Under the pieces are notes generated by a model. The model ran no database searches, was not told where the DNA came from, and saw nothing but the letters and a program-made list of their open reading frames with translations. Positions 8,643 through 17,500 of a DNA stretch of 64,000 nucleotides are shown one piece after another. Source of the DNA: Halorussus halobius (GTDB taxonomy: Archaea; Halobacteriota; Halobacteria; Halobacteriales; Haladaptataceae); contig NZ_ML219773.1 in assembly GCF_004765805.1 (NCBI RefSeq), positions 1,116,001 to 1,180,000 of the forward strand. Direction: 5' to 3'. The position numbers and the translations under genes are program-made. Each line of letters begins with the position of its first letter. Positions within the stretch are counted from its first letter, which is position 1.

Positions 8643-9217
8643 TCGTCGCGCCCTCTCGCAGCCTCGGGGCCCCGGCGGTAGCTGTCGGTTCCGCCCGGGT
8701 GGCCCTGCGGGTTCTCGATGCCGACGAGTTCGCCGCCGGTCGGCGAACTGTACAGCGCGTACAGCAGGTCGTTGACCGCGTAGTAGCGGACGCGCTCGGG
8801 GTCGCTCCCCGCCGGGTCGGGGTCGGCCCCGTCGACGGTCATCTCCTCGAGGACCGACGCGCGCGTCTCGGCGTCGAGCGTCCGGAAGTCGGCGTCGTGC
8901 CACGTCCGGGCGTACTCGTCGAGGGTCGCGAGCGCGTCGGCCATCCCCTCGCGGTACTCCGGGCGGTCGGCGGTCCGGCCGACGGCGTAGGTCCGGACGA
9001 ACTCCTCGACGCCGGACACCTCCGAGGGATAGACCACGTCGGCGACCGCGAGCAGCGTCGCCAGTCGCCCTTCGGTGAGCGAGTCGCTGTCGTCGACGTG
9101 GTCGCGAGCGCTCGGCGCTTCGACGAGGTCCGCGTCGGTGCCCAGAACCGCACCCGCCCCGACGGCCGCGCCGCTGGCGGCCAGCGCGGCCAGCGCGTCC
9201 CGGCGACTCAGTTCCAT
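8639..9217 (-). CDS. gluconate 2-dehydrogenase subunit 3 family protein with Tat signal
   Basis: A 192-residue protein that begins with a twin-arginine signal (SRRDALAALAASGAAVGAGA). The mature helical domain starts at about residue 45 with the segment LTEGRLATLLAVADVVYPSE typical of the gamma subunit of membrane-bound gluconate 2-dehydrogenase. It ends near GGELVGIENPQGHPGG, also typical of the family. It would escort the signal-less flavoprotein encoded just downstream across the membrane (hitchhiker export). The start at 9217 follows a palindromic iron-box-like operator by about 10 bp, so expression of both genes may respond to iron. Confidence 0.87.
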   Translation of the reverse strand: MELSRRDALAALAASGAAVGAGAVLGTDADLVEAPSARDHVDDSDSLTEGRLATLLAVADVVYPSEVSGVEEFVRTYAVGRTADRPEYREGMADALATLDEYARTWHDADFRTLDAETRASVLEEMTVDGADPDPAGSDPERVRYYAVNDLLYALYSSPTGGELVGIENPQGHPGGTDSYRRGPEAARGRDE

Positions 9218-9226
9218 CGCGCCGAG

Positions 9227-9240
9227 TTAGGCAAGCCTAA
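9227..9240 (-). promoter_or_regulatory. iron-box-like palindromic operator (DtxR/IdeR-family type)
   Basis: TTAGGCAAGCCTAA is an inverted repeat, TTAGGC and GCCTAA around AA, lying 10-23 bp upstream of the start of the GMC operon. On the minus strand it directly follows an AT-rich TATA-like stretch (ATAAGTTTT). The form resembles the recognition sequence of haloarchaeal DtxR-family metalloregulators (Idr/SirR type). Binding at this place would block transcription initiation. No regulator gene lies in the window; the assignment rests on motif resemblance. Confidence 0.55.
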
Positions 9241-9365
9241 AACTTATGGGTTGCCATGTAGATGCGCCCGACCGGAACGACGGGGACCGGGGACTCGACC
9301 GAACGTGGAGTCGTCGCTCCGGCGCGATTCGGTCGAGCGGCCCCTCTCGCTCGCGACGTGCTTCC

Positions 9366-9390
9366 GGCACACTTTAAGTGAAAACCGCCC
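9366..9390 (+). promoter_or_regulatory. promoter of the MBL hydrolase gene
   Basis: The stretch ACACTTTAAGTGAAAA contains a TATA-like TTTAAG inside the small palindrome CACTT-TAAGTG, about 30 bp upstream of the ATG at 9409. The spacing suits a leaderless transcript. Confidence 0.45.
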
Positions 9391-9408
9391 GTAGATTCGC
9401 CTGTATCC

Positions 9409-10146
9409 ATGAAACTCACGTACTACGGCCACTCGACCTACCACGTCGACGTCGACGGCACCGAACTCCTCGTCGACCCGTTCTTCGACAACCCGAAGAC
9501 CGACGCCGACCCCGAGGAGCTCGACCCCGACTACGTCCTCCTGACCCACGGCCACGCCGACCACATCGGCGACGTGGACCGCTACAGGGGAGCCACGCTG
9601 GTCGCGACGCCGGAGGTCGTCTCGTACTGTCAGGACGAGTTCGGCGAGTTCGACGCGGTCGGCGGCATGGGGATGAACCTCGGGGGCACCGTCGAGTGTG
9701 GCGACGCGTACGTGACGATGGTCCGGGCCGACCACACCAACGGGATGGAGACCGACTACGGCGCGACCGGCGGGATGCCCGCCGGATTCGTCGTCAGCGA
9801 CACCAAGCCCACGCAGGTCGCCGACGCGGAGAGCCGGACCTTCTACCACGCGGGCGACACCTCGCTGATGTCCGAGATGCGCGACGTCATCGGCACCTTC
9901 CTCGAACCGGACGTGGCCGCCGTCCCCATCGGCGACCACTTCACCATGGGGCCGGCCCAGGCCGCCGTCGCGGTCGACTGGGTCGACGCCGACTACGCGC
10001 TTCCCATCCACTACGACACCTTCCCGCCCATCGAGCAGGACCCCGACGACTTCCGGCGCGAGGTCGCGGCCACGGGCAGCGACGCGGAAGTCGAGGTGCT
10101 CGACGGCGGCGAGACGTTCGACCTCGCCGACGCGCTCGACTACTGA
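9409..10146 (+). CDS. MBL-fold metal-dependent hydrolase (UPF0173/UlaG-like)
   Basis: A 245-residue metallo-beta-lactamase-fold hydrolase, starting [17 protein letters not shown]. The metal-binding HxHxDH motif [10 protein letters not shown] is at residues 46-55. Further ligands are expected in VRADHTNG, the [13 protein letters not shown] segment and the late PIHYDTFP motif. This pattern matches the UPF0173 family, related to L-ascorbate-6-phosphate lactonase (UlaG), though most members have no known substrate. It is likely cytoplasmic and monocistronic, with its own TATA-like promoter. A second, more distant MBL protein is at 48.3 kb. Confidence 0.88.
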   Translation: MKLTYYGHSTYHVDVDGTELLVDPFFDNPKTDADPEELDPDYVLLTHGHADHIGDVDRYRGATLVATPEVVSYCQDEFGEFDAVGGMGMNLGGTVECGDAYVTMVRADHTNGMETDYGATGGMPAGFVVSDTKPTQVADAESRTFYHAGDTSLMSEMRDVIGTFLEPDVAAVPIGDHFTMGPAQAAVAVDWVDADYALPIHYDTFPPIEQDPDDFRREVAATGSDAEVEVLDGGETFDLADALDY

Positions 10147-10244
10147 ATCGAGTCCGCAATCGCCTCGGCCTCCGCTCGTTTTCCGGCCCGTCGTTCCGCC
10201 GGGAAAGCAATACTTAGGGGTCTGGCGGGCGACCGTTCGGACGC

Positions 10245-10631
10245 ATGTCGAAGAACGTCACCACCGTCTCCGAGGAGGGGTACGCGTCCGACAACGAAAT
10301 CCGCGACTTCGATCTCACCATCGACGCCACGGGCGAGGAGGGCCCCGACACGCTCGAAGCCCTGCTCGCGGCCTACGGCTCGTGTTACGTCCCCGCGCTC
10401 CGAGTCGCGGCCGAGCAGCGCGACGTCGGCGACCTCGGCCGAGTCGAGATCGACGTGAACGGCGACCTCAACGACGACGACAAGTTGGCGGCCGTCCAGT
10501 TCTCGGTCCGGACCGACGCCGACCTCGACGGCGAGCAGGCCGACGACGTGGTGGCGCGGGCCAACGAACTCTGCAAGGTCCACGACGCGCTCAAGGCCGA
10601 CCTCGAAGCCGACATCACGGTCGAGAGCTGA
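10245..10631 (+). CDS. OsmC family peroxiredoxin-like protein
   Basis: A 128-residue OsmC/Ohr-fold protein. The two redox cysteines expected for the family are present: C47 in AAYGSCYVPALR and C110 in ANELCKVHDAL. Arg in GYASDNEIR may complete the site. Members reduce organic hydroperoxides using the cysteine pair and a dithiol donor. The gene is short for an Ohr but typical for haloarchaeal OsmC proteins. It stands alone with a start at 10245; AATACTTAGG about 30 bp upstream may be the TATA region. Confidence 0.85.
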   Translation: MSKNVTTVSEEGYASDNEIRDFDLTIDATGEEGPDTLEALLAAYGSCYVPALRVAAEQRDVGDLGRVEIDVNGDLNDDDKLAAVQFSVRTDADLDGEQADDVVARANELCKVHDALKADLEADITVES

Positions 10632-10735
10632 GCGACGCCACCGCGCGACCGCTTGCGAACGCGATTTTTGGCTCGCCGAACCGGACGCCGTGTTCGGCGT
10701 GGCGCGGTTTCGCTGATGTCACGTCGTTGATTCGC

Positions 10736-10775
10736 GACGGTGTTTAATAGCCAGCCGCTCCTGTTCGAATACAGT
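10736..10775 (+). promoter_or_regulatory. TATA-type promoter of the DUF7344/HalOD1 pair
   Basis: GTGTTTAATAG at about 10740-10750 is a TATA-like box about 27-30 bp ahead of the ATG at 10776. This spacing predicts that transcription starts at or very near the start codon. Confidence 0.45.
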
Positions 10776-11222
10776 ATGGCCGACGATTCCGGACATCGCG
10801 AGGAATCCGACCTCCAGGACCTCCCGAGCGGGGAACCGACCCTCTCGGAAGCGATACTGGAGTTAGATCACGTCTACGAAGCACTGGGCCATCCACGGCG
10901 TCGATACCTCTGTTACACGCTCCTCGAAGACACGGCGTGGTCGATGACCGATTTGGCGACGAAAATCGCCGCATGGGAGAACGACGTTCCCGAACAGGAG
11001 GTCACGGCGTCCCAGCGAGAACAGGTGTACGTCTCGCTCTATCACGCCCACGTTCCCAAGTTGGTCGACGAGAGGGTCGTCTCCTTCGACGACGCGACCG
11101 AGACGATCACGCCCGCCGAGAACGCCGACCAAGTCCTGACCGTGCTCGAAGGCATGGGTTCGAGCCTCAACGGCGGTCAAGAAACGCACGCACGTCGTGG
11201 GATGGACGAGCATGAGAAATAA
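10776..11222 (+). CDS. DUF7344 winged-helix-like protein
   Basis: A 148-residue acidic protein. The central segment LDHVYEALGHPRRRYLCYTLLEDTAWSMTDLATKIAAWEND (about residues 28-70) is the DUF7344 domain, a haloarchaeal winged-helix-like fold. It is followed by QREQVYVSLYHAHVPKLVDERVVSFD, which resembles the recognition-helix and wing part of small archaeal transcription regulators. The start ATG at 10776 fits the TATA distance, so longer N-termini were rejected. The 3' end overlaps the next start by 11 bases. DUF7344 and HalOD1 genes are often paired in haloarchaea, so this is likely a small two-protein regulatory unit of unknown stimulus. Confidence 0.82.
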   Translation: MADDSGHREESDLQDLPSGEPTLSEAILELDHVYEALGHPRRRYLCYTLLEDTAWSMTDLATKIAAWENDVPEQEVTASQREQVYVSLYHAHVPKLVDERVVSFDDATETITPAENADQVLTVLEGMGSSLNGGQETHARRGMDEHEK

Positions 11223-11568
11223 CGGCAGAACAGGAAACGACGACGACCCAACTCTCAACGAGGAAACCCATTGGCGGCAAGCCGCACAACGGCTGTACGA
11301 ACCCGAACAGGACGACGAGTTGACGAACGCCGTCGTGTTCACCATCGCGGAGGCCGAGAGCGTCGAGCCGAGCGAGGTGGGCGCACCGCCACTGTACGAG
11401 GTCGTCGACGTAACCGGTATCGAAGCGGCGTTCTTCGGGTCGGGGAACGGGAAAGCGTTCCGACAGGGAACGGGAAGCGTCGAATTTCGCTACACCGAGT
11501 ATCTCGTCAAAGTGAGAAGCGACGGCTGGGTGCAGGTGTACGAACCGGCCGAAACCGAATCGTCGTGA
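11212..11568 (+). CDS. HalOD1 output domain protein
   Basis: A 118-residue single-domain protein of the HalOD1 output type. It shows the conserved sequence TNAVVFTIAEAESVEPSEVG, PLYEVVDVTGIEAAFFGSG and the C-terminal FRYTEYLVKVRSDGWVQVYE strand pair. HalOD1 is found at the C-terminus of haloarchaeal response regulators or, as here, free-standing. Its molecular role is not established. Translation is probably coupled to the DUF7344 gene because the ATG (11212) precedes that gene's stop codon by eight bases. Confidence 0.82.
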   Translation: MRNNGRTGNDDDPTLNEETHWRQAAQRLYEPEQDDELTNAVVFTIAEAESVEPSEVGAPPLYEVVDVTGIEAAFFGSGNGKAFRQGTGSVEFRYTEYLVKVRSDGWVQVYEPAETESS

Positions 11569-11670
11569 TCGGCCACCGGGCATTCGTCGTGCCAGCCGAC
11601 AACCCTCGCCAAGGCGTAACGCGGGTACCTCGTTTGGGACTCGATTCGTGAGCGGCGACGCCACCGCGAC

Positions 11671-12591
11671 TCAAGCGGACTTGTCGGACCCGGCGCGTCG
11701 CTGACGGGCGGCCGAGCGAACGAACGCGTACGCCAGCCCGACCAGTCCGGCGACTAGCAGTCCGGCCGGCCCGGTCCCGAACGATATCTCTGTCGGGGTG
11801 TTGGTGAACGAGAACAGGTAGGTGACGGTCCCCGGCCGGCCGACCGTCACCGACTCGACGCCGAGCGCCAGCAGGACGTTCGGGACCACGAAGCCGAGCA
11901 CGAACAGGGCGACCACGACAGCGACGGCTGCACCCACGACCGCGTCCCACACCAGCGCCGTCGCCGAGTGGGGCCGCCGCCGGTCGTCGGGCCGACCCAG
12001 AATCCGCACGCCGGTCGTGCCGTCCTCGACCCGGACGTGCGGTGGATAGCCCAGCACCGTCAGCACCATCCAGAGGTCGCCCACCGCGCCGCCGGCGTTG
12101 GCCGCGAGCGGGACGACCAGCCACCCCCATCCGAACGCGACCAGCAGCGCGACCCCAACCAGCGTGAGTACCACCAGAGGTGCGAGCGCCACGACGACGA
12201 ACTGGTTCCGGGCGAATCGATGGTCGGTCGTGGCGTAGGCGTACGGCAACACGAAGTGCGCGAGACCGATGCCGTATCGCGGTCGGCCGCCGTAGTACCG
12301 GATGGCGAGGCCGTGGACCCACTCGTGGGGGACGATTATCGCGGTCACGAGCACCGCGAACGCCAGCAGTTCGAGCGCGAGGTTCCACCAGCCGACGTCC
12401 GAGACCCGGAACGCGAACGTCCCTTCGGTCCCCGAGAGGACGCCGTACAGTCCGCCGAACAGGCCCAGCGCGACGAGGAAGCCGAGCGTGCTGACGACCG
12501 TCCACTGGAGGGTCAACTCCCGCGAGAGGTCGAACTCGGCAAGCAACGTCTCGGCCCCGTCGTCGCCCTCGGTATCGGTCTGCGCGGTCAT
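11671..12591 (-). CDS. DUF3267-type integral membrane zinc metalloprotease-like protein
   Basis: A 306-residue membrane protein with about six hydrophobic segments. The zinc motif HExxH occurs in the membrane as IIVPHEWVHGLAIRYYGG (about residues 87-105). A second conserved region, GGAVGDLWMVLTVL with DLW, could supply a further ligand. This arrangement is that of DUF3267/site-2-protease-like proteins. It could cleave membrane substrates, but many relatives are uncharacterised. I chose the ATG at 12591 over an upstream in-frame GTG at 12597. The gene is divergent from the small gene at 12702. Confidence 0.82.
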   Translation of the reverse strand: MTAQTDTEGDDGAETLLAEFDLSRELTLQWTVVSTLGFLVALGLFGGLYGVLSGTEGTFAFRVSDVGWWNLALELLAFAVLVTAIIVPHEWVHGLAIRYYGGRPRYGIGLAHFVLPYAYATTDHRFARNQFVVVALAPLVVLTLVGVALLVAFGWGWLVVPLAANAGGAVGDLWMVLTVLGYPPHVRVEDGTTGVRILGRPDDRRRPHSATALVWDAVVGAAVAVVVALFVLGFVVPNVLLALGVESVTVGRPGTVTYLFSFTNTPTEISFGTGPAGLLVAGLVGLAYAFVRSAARQRRAGSDKSA

Positions 12592-12701
12592 CCCCACGGG
12601 GTACGACCGACCGGCCCTTCAGGTTTCACCCGTGCGAGCAGTAGCCCGTCGCCTCGGTCCGCAGGAAAACCCTCATACCCTCCCCGGTCGAACACCCGAC
12701 C

Positions 12702-13160
12702 ATGACCGAACGCGGCTGGCAGGACCTGATAGTCGGCGACCGGATGGCGGTCGACCAGGAGTTCGCACAGCGGGTCACCGATTCGGAGTTCTCCCGGCAG
12801 GAGTGGGGGCTCGTCATGACCGCCGTCGAGTTCGACATCGAGGACCCCGGCGACGCCGACGACGCCCGCATCGTCGCCGACACCTCGAAGGTCGAGCAGG
12901 TGATGCCCGAGATGGAGAACATCCAGTCCCAGATGGGCGCGATGGGCGGTGCCGGCGGCGGCCAGCAGTCCGGCGGCGGCGGCCTCTTCGGCTCCGTGAA
13001 GGACGCGCTCGGGCTGGGCGGGGGCGGTGGCGGCGATGGCGTCGACCAGGACCGCGTGGAAGCGGCCGACCGACTCGCTCAGGAGTACGCCGACGAACTC
13101 CAGCAGCGGCTCGAATCCCAGGGCAAGTGGGCGCAGGTCCGCGAGGCCGCCAGCGAATGA
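12702..13160 (+). CDS. conserved haloarchaeal hypothetical protein (DUF5799-like)
   Basis: A 152-residue acidic protein in three parts. Residues 1-75 form a folded domain (WQDLIVGDRMAVDQEFAQRV, then WGLVMTAVEFDIEDPGDADD). Residues about 78-112 are a Gly/Gln/Met-rich linker. The C-terminal part is a helix (VEAADRLAQEYADELQQRLES). I think it corresponds to the family DUF5799, but this is from memory. It lies 16 bp before the archaetidylserine decarboxylase gene on the same strand, so co-transcription is likely. No function is known. Confidence 0.78.
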   Translation: MTERGWQDLIVGDRMAVDQEFAQRVTDSEFSRQEWGLVMTAVEFDIEDPGDADDARIVADTSKVEQVMPEMENIQSQMGAMGGAGGGQQSGGGGLFGSVKDALGLGGGGGGDGVDQDRVEAADRLAQEYADELQQRLESQGKWAQVREAASE

Positions 13161-13176
13161 CCGGCTCGCGACGACG

Positions 13177-13857
13177 ATGAGCCGAGACGGCGAGTCCGAC
13201 CCGGACGCGCCGGACGACCGCGACCTGCGGTCGGGTCGGGCGGTCTCCGAGCGGGGCGGTTCGGGGCGGTTCGCGCCGGGCGCGTGGCGGTACGCGCTCG
13301 CGGCGTTCGGGCTCGCGATTCCGGCCGCGGTGCGTTCGCGGCGCTGGAGCCTCGGAGCCGTCCTGCTGGGCGTGGCGGCGCTGGTCTTCCACCGCGACCC
13401 CGACCGGACGCCGCCCGAGTCGGGCGTCCTCGCGCCCGCCGACGGCCGGGTGTCGGTCGTGCGCGAGGAGGGCGACCGCGTCCGGGTCGGCGTGTTCATG
13501 AACGTGACCGACGTCCACGTCAACCGCGCGCCGCTGGGCGGTCGGGTCGAGGCGGTCGACCACGAACCCGGCAAACACCGACCGGCGTTCTCGAAGGAGT
13601 CGGACAGAAACGAGAAGGTCCACGTCCGGTTCGTGGACCACGAGGTGACGCTGATCGCCGGCGCGTTCGCTCGCCGCATCCACCCCTACGTCGAACCGGG
13701 CGACGAACTCGCTCGCGGCCAGCGACTCGGTCACGTCTCGTTCGGCAGTCGCGCCGACGTCCTGCTTCCCCCGTCGGTCGACCCCGCGGACGTGACCGTC
13801 GAGCCCGGTCAGGCGGTCCGGGCGGGCGAGACGGTCGTGGCCCGCTCGTCGGACTGA
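13177..13857 (+). CDS. phosphatidylserine decarboxylase-type archaetidylserine decarboxylase
   Basis: A 226-residue pro-enzyme. It has one or two N-terminal membrane helices (about 37-72), then the catalytic domain with FHRDPDRTPPESGVLAPADG, the FMNVTDVHVNRAPLGG motif (108-122) and GKHRPAFSKESDRNEK. Self-cleavage is expected between G190 and S191 in HVSFGSRADV, giving a pyruvoyl group on the alpha chain. In archaea this short class turns archaetidylserine into archaetidylethanolamine at the membrane. The serine-transferring synthase is not in the window. The start is the ATG at 13177. Confidence 0.9.
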   Translation: MSRDGESDPDAPDDRDLRSGRAVSERGGSGRFAPGAWRYALAAFGLAIPAAVRSRRWSLGAVLLGVAALVFHRDPDRTPPESGVLAPADGRVSVVREEGDRVRVGVFMNVTDVHVNRAPLGGRVEAVDHEPGKHRPAFSKESDRNEKVHVRFVDHEVTLIAGAFARRIHPYVEPGDELARGQRLGHVSFGSRADVLLPPSVDPADVTVEPGQAVRAGETVVARSSD

Positions 13858-13885
13858 CGACCCTTCCCGCGTCGCGGTCGGTGGC

Positions 13886-14041
13886 CTAGTCGCTGCTGTA
13901 GTCGCCGCCGTGGAACAGCGTGAGCTCCTCGGCCTCGTAGATGTTGATGAGCTCGTTGACGATCTCGTCGTAGGACTCGTCCTCTATCCGGAGGTCCTCG
14001 AGGCGCTCGATGGTCTCCTCGTCGAGTCGTATCTCGGGCAT
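13886..14041 (-). CDS. small antitoxin-like protein (51 aa)
   Basis: A 51-residue acidic protein, MPEIRLDEETIERLEDLRIE followed by DESYDEIVNELINIYEAEEL and a short tail ending YSSD. The N-terminus looks like a ribbon-helix-helix-type strand and helix (EIRLDEETIERLEDLR), as in the haloarchaeal DUF7557/VapB-like small proteins. No toxin gene lies next to it, so it may be a stand-alone regulator or an orphan antitoxin. The downstream end lies close to the decarboxylase gene on the other strand. A CTTAAG sequence about 30 bp upstream of the ATG at 14041 may be its TATA box. Confidence 0.75.
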   Translation of the reverse strand: MPEIRLDEETIERLEDLRIEDESYDEIVNELINIYEAEELTLFHGGDYSSD

Positions 14042-14215
14042 CACCCGCGAGTAGGCCCCGAATCGCCTTAAGCCACGGGGCGCGGCCCACGGCGAGCCGC
14101 GTTTGGACCGGAGCCGTCGGCGCGCGGTTGCGCCCGGTGACGTGACTGCTCCCCGGGGACTGACGGCGCGAGGCGGTCACGCCGACCTGCCGCACCTCCG
14201 AACGTCGTCGAGCGA

Positions 14216-14464
14216 CTACAGTGACGCGAGGTAGTTCACCCACAGCAGAACAGCCACGCCGCCGAATCCCGCCAGAACCGCCGGGATAGCGACCTTGCTG
14301 TGGTCGTCGTACAGTCTGTACCCGGAGTACATCGCGAACACGCCGAACAGCGGTATCACCACCCACGACACGACGGCCGAGGCGGCACCGCCCCACAGGT
14401 ACAGTCGGCCGTCCTCGCGCCACTCCCGAATCGCGTCGCCGAACGAGGCCCTCGAGTTGCTCAT
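14216..14464 (-). CDS. small two-helix membrane protein (82 aa)
   Basis: An 82-residue protein, MSNSRASFGDAIREWREDGR, then two or three hydrophobic helices (VVSWVVIPLFGVFAMYSGYR; IPAVLAGFGGVAVLLWVNYL). There is no recognised family. The start is taken as the ATG at 14464; an upstream in-frame ATG at 14473 would add three residues. A clear palindrome lies 17-34 bp upstream, in the promoter. This suggests repression by a TetR- or similar dimeric regulator, as is usual for small haloarchaeal membrane proteins linked to efflux or membrane stress. The link is inference. Confidence 0.72.
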   Translation of the reverse strand: MSNSRASFGDAIREWREDGRLYLWGGAASAVVSWVVIPLFGVFAMYSGYRLYDDHSKVAIPAVLAGFGGVAVLLWVNYLASL

Positions 14465-14480
14465 ATTTTCCACCGTGCTT

Positions 14481-14498
14481 ACTGACTAGTTAGTCAGT
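14481..14498 (-). promoter_or_regulatory. palindromic operator upstream of the 82-aa membrane protein
   Basis: ACTGACTAGTTAGTCAGT has 8-bp arms, ACTGACTA and TAGTCAGT, around GT. It lies between the start codon at 14464 and the AT-rich TTTTTACC (minus strand), where a bound dimer would block initiation. TGACTA-type palindromes are common sites for TetR/AcrR regulators. The regulator is not identified. Confidence 0.5.
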
Positions 14499-14599
14499 GG
14501 TAAAAAGCTGGCCATTCGCTCGGCCGACTGACTCTCACGTCGCAGAACGTCGGTGAAAACCTCGGCGATACTTCGGCGACGTCGAATGTGTGGCCCGCC

Positions 14600-17500
14600 T
14601 CAGCTCCGGCGGGTGACCAGCAGCGCGCCGGCCCACGCACCCACCAGTCCGACTCGCGCGGGGGTCGCCGCGTCGCTGTCGGGCAGTTGGTCGGCGGTGT
14701 CGTTACCCGAGGTCGTCGTTTCGTTCCCGGAGGTAGCGGTCTCGTTCTCCGACGTGGCGGTCTCGTTGCCCTCGGAAGTCGTCGTCTCGTTACCGGAAGC
14801 AGCCGTCTCGTTGCCAGCCGCGGTGTCGTTCCCCTGCTGTATCTGAATCGACTCCTCGGTGAGTTCGACGGTCGCGGCCTCGTCGCTCTCGCCGATGACC
14901 TGTGCCTCGGTCACGTCCGCCGTACCGTTGTGGAAGGTCACCGAGCCGTTCTCGAACTGCTGGGGCGTGGTGAACTGGTACGCACCGTCAGCGCGGACGC
15001 TGACGTTGGTGTAACCCTGTTCGGGGCCCCACTCCTCGTACCCCGTCGAGGAGTACGGCAGGGTCATGGTGAACTCGCCGTCCGAGCCGGTCTCGGCCTG
15101 CTGGCTGTAGGTGAACCCGCTCTCTTGCCCGGGCGCGGACAACTGGACCCGCGCAGTGACCGTGGTGTTGGCCGGGCCGGTGCCCTCCACGGTCGCGCCG
15201 GGCACGCGCTCGAACGTCTTCACCCACGAGGGCGAGGTCCGGAACATGGCGTTGGGGTTCTGGACGCCCGCCTGCTGGAGCAGTTGTAGCTCGGTCTGGA
15301 GGACCTGGGCGTAACTGGACGAGTTCGCGCCCGAGGCCTCGCTCTGCTTGACGACCCGGTAGTGCTCCATCGCGGGAATCGTCTCGCTGGGGAGCGCCCC
15401 GATGCCGCCGATCTGGGCGCTGGTGTCGTTCCTGACGTACTGGCGCGCCTGCTCCATCGTCTGGAACTGCTTGACGAGGGTCTCGTTCTGGCCGGTGGGC
15501 GTCCTGAGGAACACGTCCGGGTTCGCGCCCTGCAAGCGGTCGGTGTCGACGACGACGGGGCTGGGCTCGACCCGGCTCCCGTGATAGAGGTAGAGCCGTG
15601 CCATCTGGCTCTCGTAGTAACGTTGCTCCTTCAGTTGTAACAGCTCCTGGGAGCCGCCGTTCTGGGCCTGCTGGAGGACTCGCGTGTAGTAGTCGTACCG
15701 CGAGGAGTTGTCGTCGAACACCGTCGGGGCACCGAACTTGTCGGTCGGATTGACCATCCGGTGGTCCACCATCACGTACCGGGTGTCCTCGCCCTCGTCG
15801 CCGAGCGAGTCGACGATTTGGTTGGCCCGCTGCTCGCTGGGCGCGAGCAGGTACTGGGCGGCGGTGGTCGCGCCCTCCTGGAACGGGTTGGCGTTCGGGA
15901 TGCGCTCGCCCTCGACGGTGATCCAGTGGCCGTAGTCCCACCACGACATCACGCCGTACGTGCCCTCGGGGTAGTCGTAATCGCCGTCGTTCGCGCCGTA
16001 GGTGCCGTAGTAGTCGAGTTGGTCGGCGTTGCCGGCTCCGCCGTAATCGCCTTCCTCGGGCGTCTGGTTGGCCATCCAGTCGAGCGAGCCGTCCCACTGG
16101 GTGATTCCGGTCGGACTGCGCTGCCCGGCCTCGATTGCGGTGTCGGTCCTGTCGAACGAGGCGACGCCCGTGGAGCCGACGCTCGCGGGCGCGACGAGGA
16201 CGGGCGTCACCAGCAGGACGACGAAGACTATCGTGAGAACCTGATACCCCTCGACGTCGGCCAACCCGTCGCGGACCGAGAAGTCGGTGAGGTTCGCCAC
16301 CGAGAGGATGCGCCGGACGAGGTAGGCGTTCAGCACCGCGACCGGGACGACGAGGTAGTAGTTGAACCGGTTCTGTGTGAACGCCGCCGCGGTGATGAAC
16401 GCGGCCCACACCAGCACGAGCAGGTACTCCGCGCGGTGGTCGTCGGTGCGGTAGGTCCGCCAGACCAGCCACGCGGCCGCGAGGACGGCCGTGAACAGCA
16501 TCAGCCCGTACTCCCGGAGTATCACGTCGTACCACTCGATGCCGTACTGGGGCTGGACGCCCCCGGGGCGGTTCGCGAGCAGCGGCTGAGCCTCGCCGAT
16601 GGTCCGGGTCTGGGCGTTCGCGCCGAACCCGACGACGCGGAGGACGTTGTTCTGGATGGTGCCGAACAGGCCGGGGAGCGCGACGTAGATGACCCCGACG
16701 ATGGCGACCAGGATGCCGCCGACCGCCGCGGGGTACAGCGGCGTCGAGAGGTCGCGCTCGTCCCACGCGCGAGCGAGCCACGCCATGAAGACGCAGCCCG
16801 CCGCCACCGCGAACGCCAGCAGCGGCTGGAGCAGCGAGAACTGGGTCGGGCTGAACGCCAGCGACCCGAGCGGGACCAGCAGCAACAGCCCCGCCACGGT
16901 CATGCTGACCGCGCCCACGAGCGCGAGGTGGTCGGGGCTGACGCCCCGGACGTAGTCGGCGGTCAGCTTCAGCGCGAAGAACACGCCGAAGATGCCCACT
17001 ATCAGGACGCCCGGCGGCCACGTCCAGAGGTAGAACGCGGTCGCGATGCCCGCGAGCGCGCTGTACGCGACCGGCCGCCGGAGGGCGGCGACGTCCCGGT
17101 CGGCCAACAGCTCGTAGACGGGTTTCTCGCGCTCGGCGACGGTCAGCGCGACCATCATCGCCAGCACCGCCAGCGACTGGAACAGCGGCTCGGCGACGTT
17201 GTGGTCGGCCGCCCCGACGAGGCTCCGGCCGAGGAAGGTGCCGGGGAACAGCGCGAGCACGACGGCCGCGAACACCCCGCCGATTCGGCCGCCGAGGCGC
17301 TTGCCGATCAGGTAGGTCGGGACGACCAGCAGCGCGCCGAACACCGGCGGCGCGACCAGCAGGGTCTTGGCGACCAGTTGGCTGGAGGGGTCACCGAGAC
17401 CCACGACGAGGGCCGCGGTGGCGACCAACTGGTCGAACAGCGTGCCGAACTGCCCCACGCTCGTCCCGAACGGGAAGTAGGTCCACGGGTCGAACGGCAT

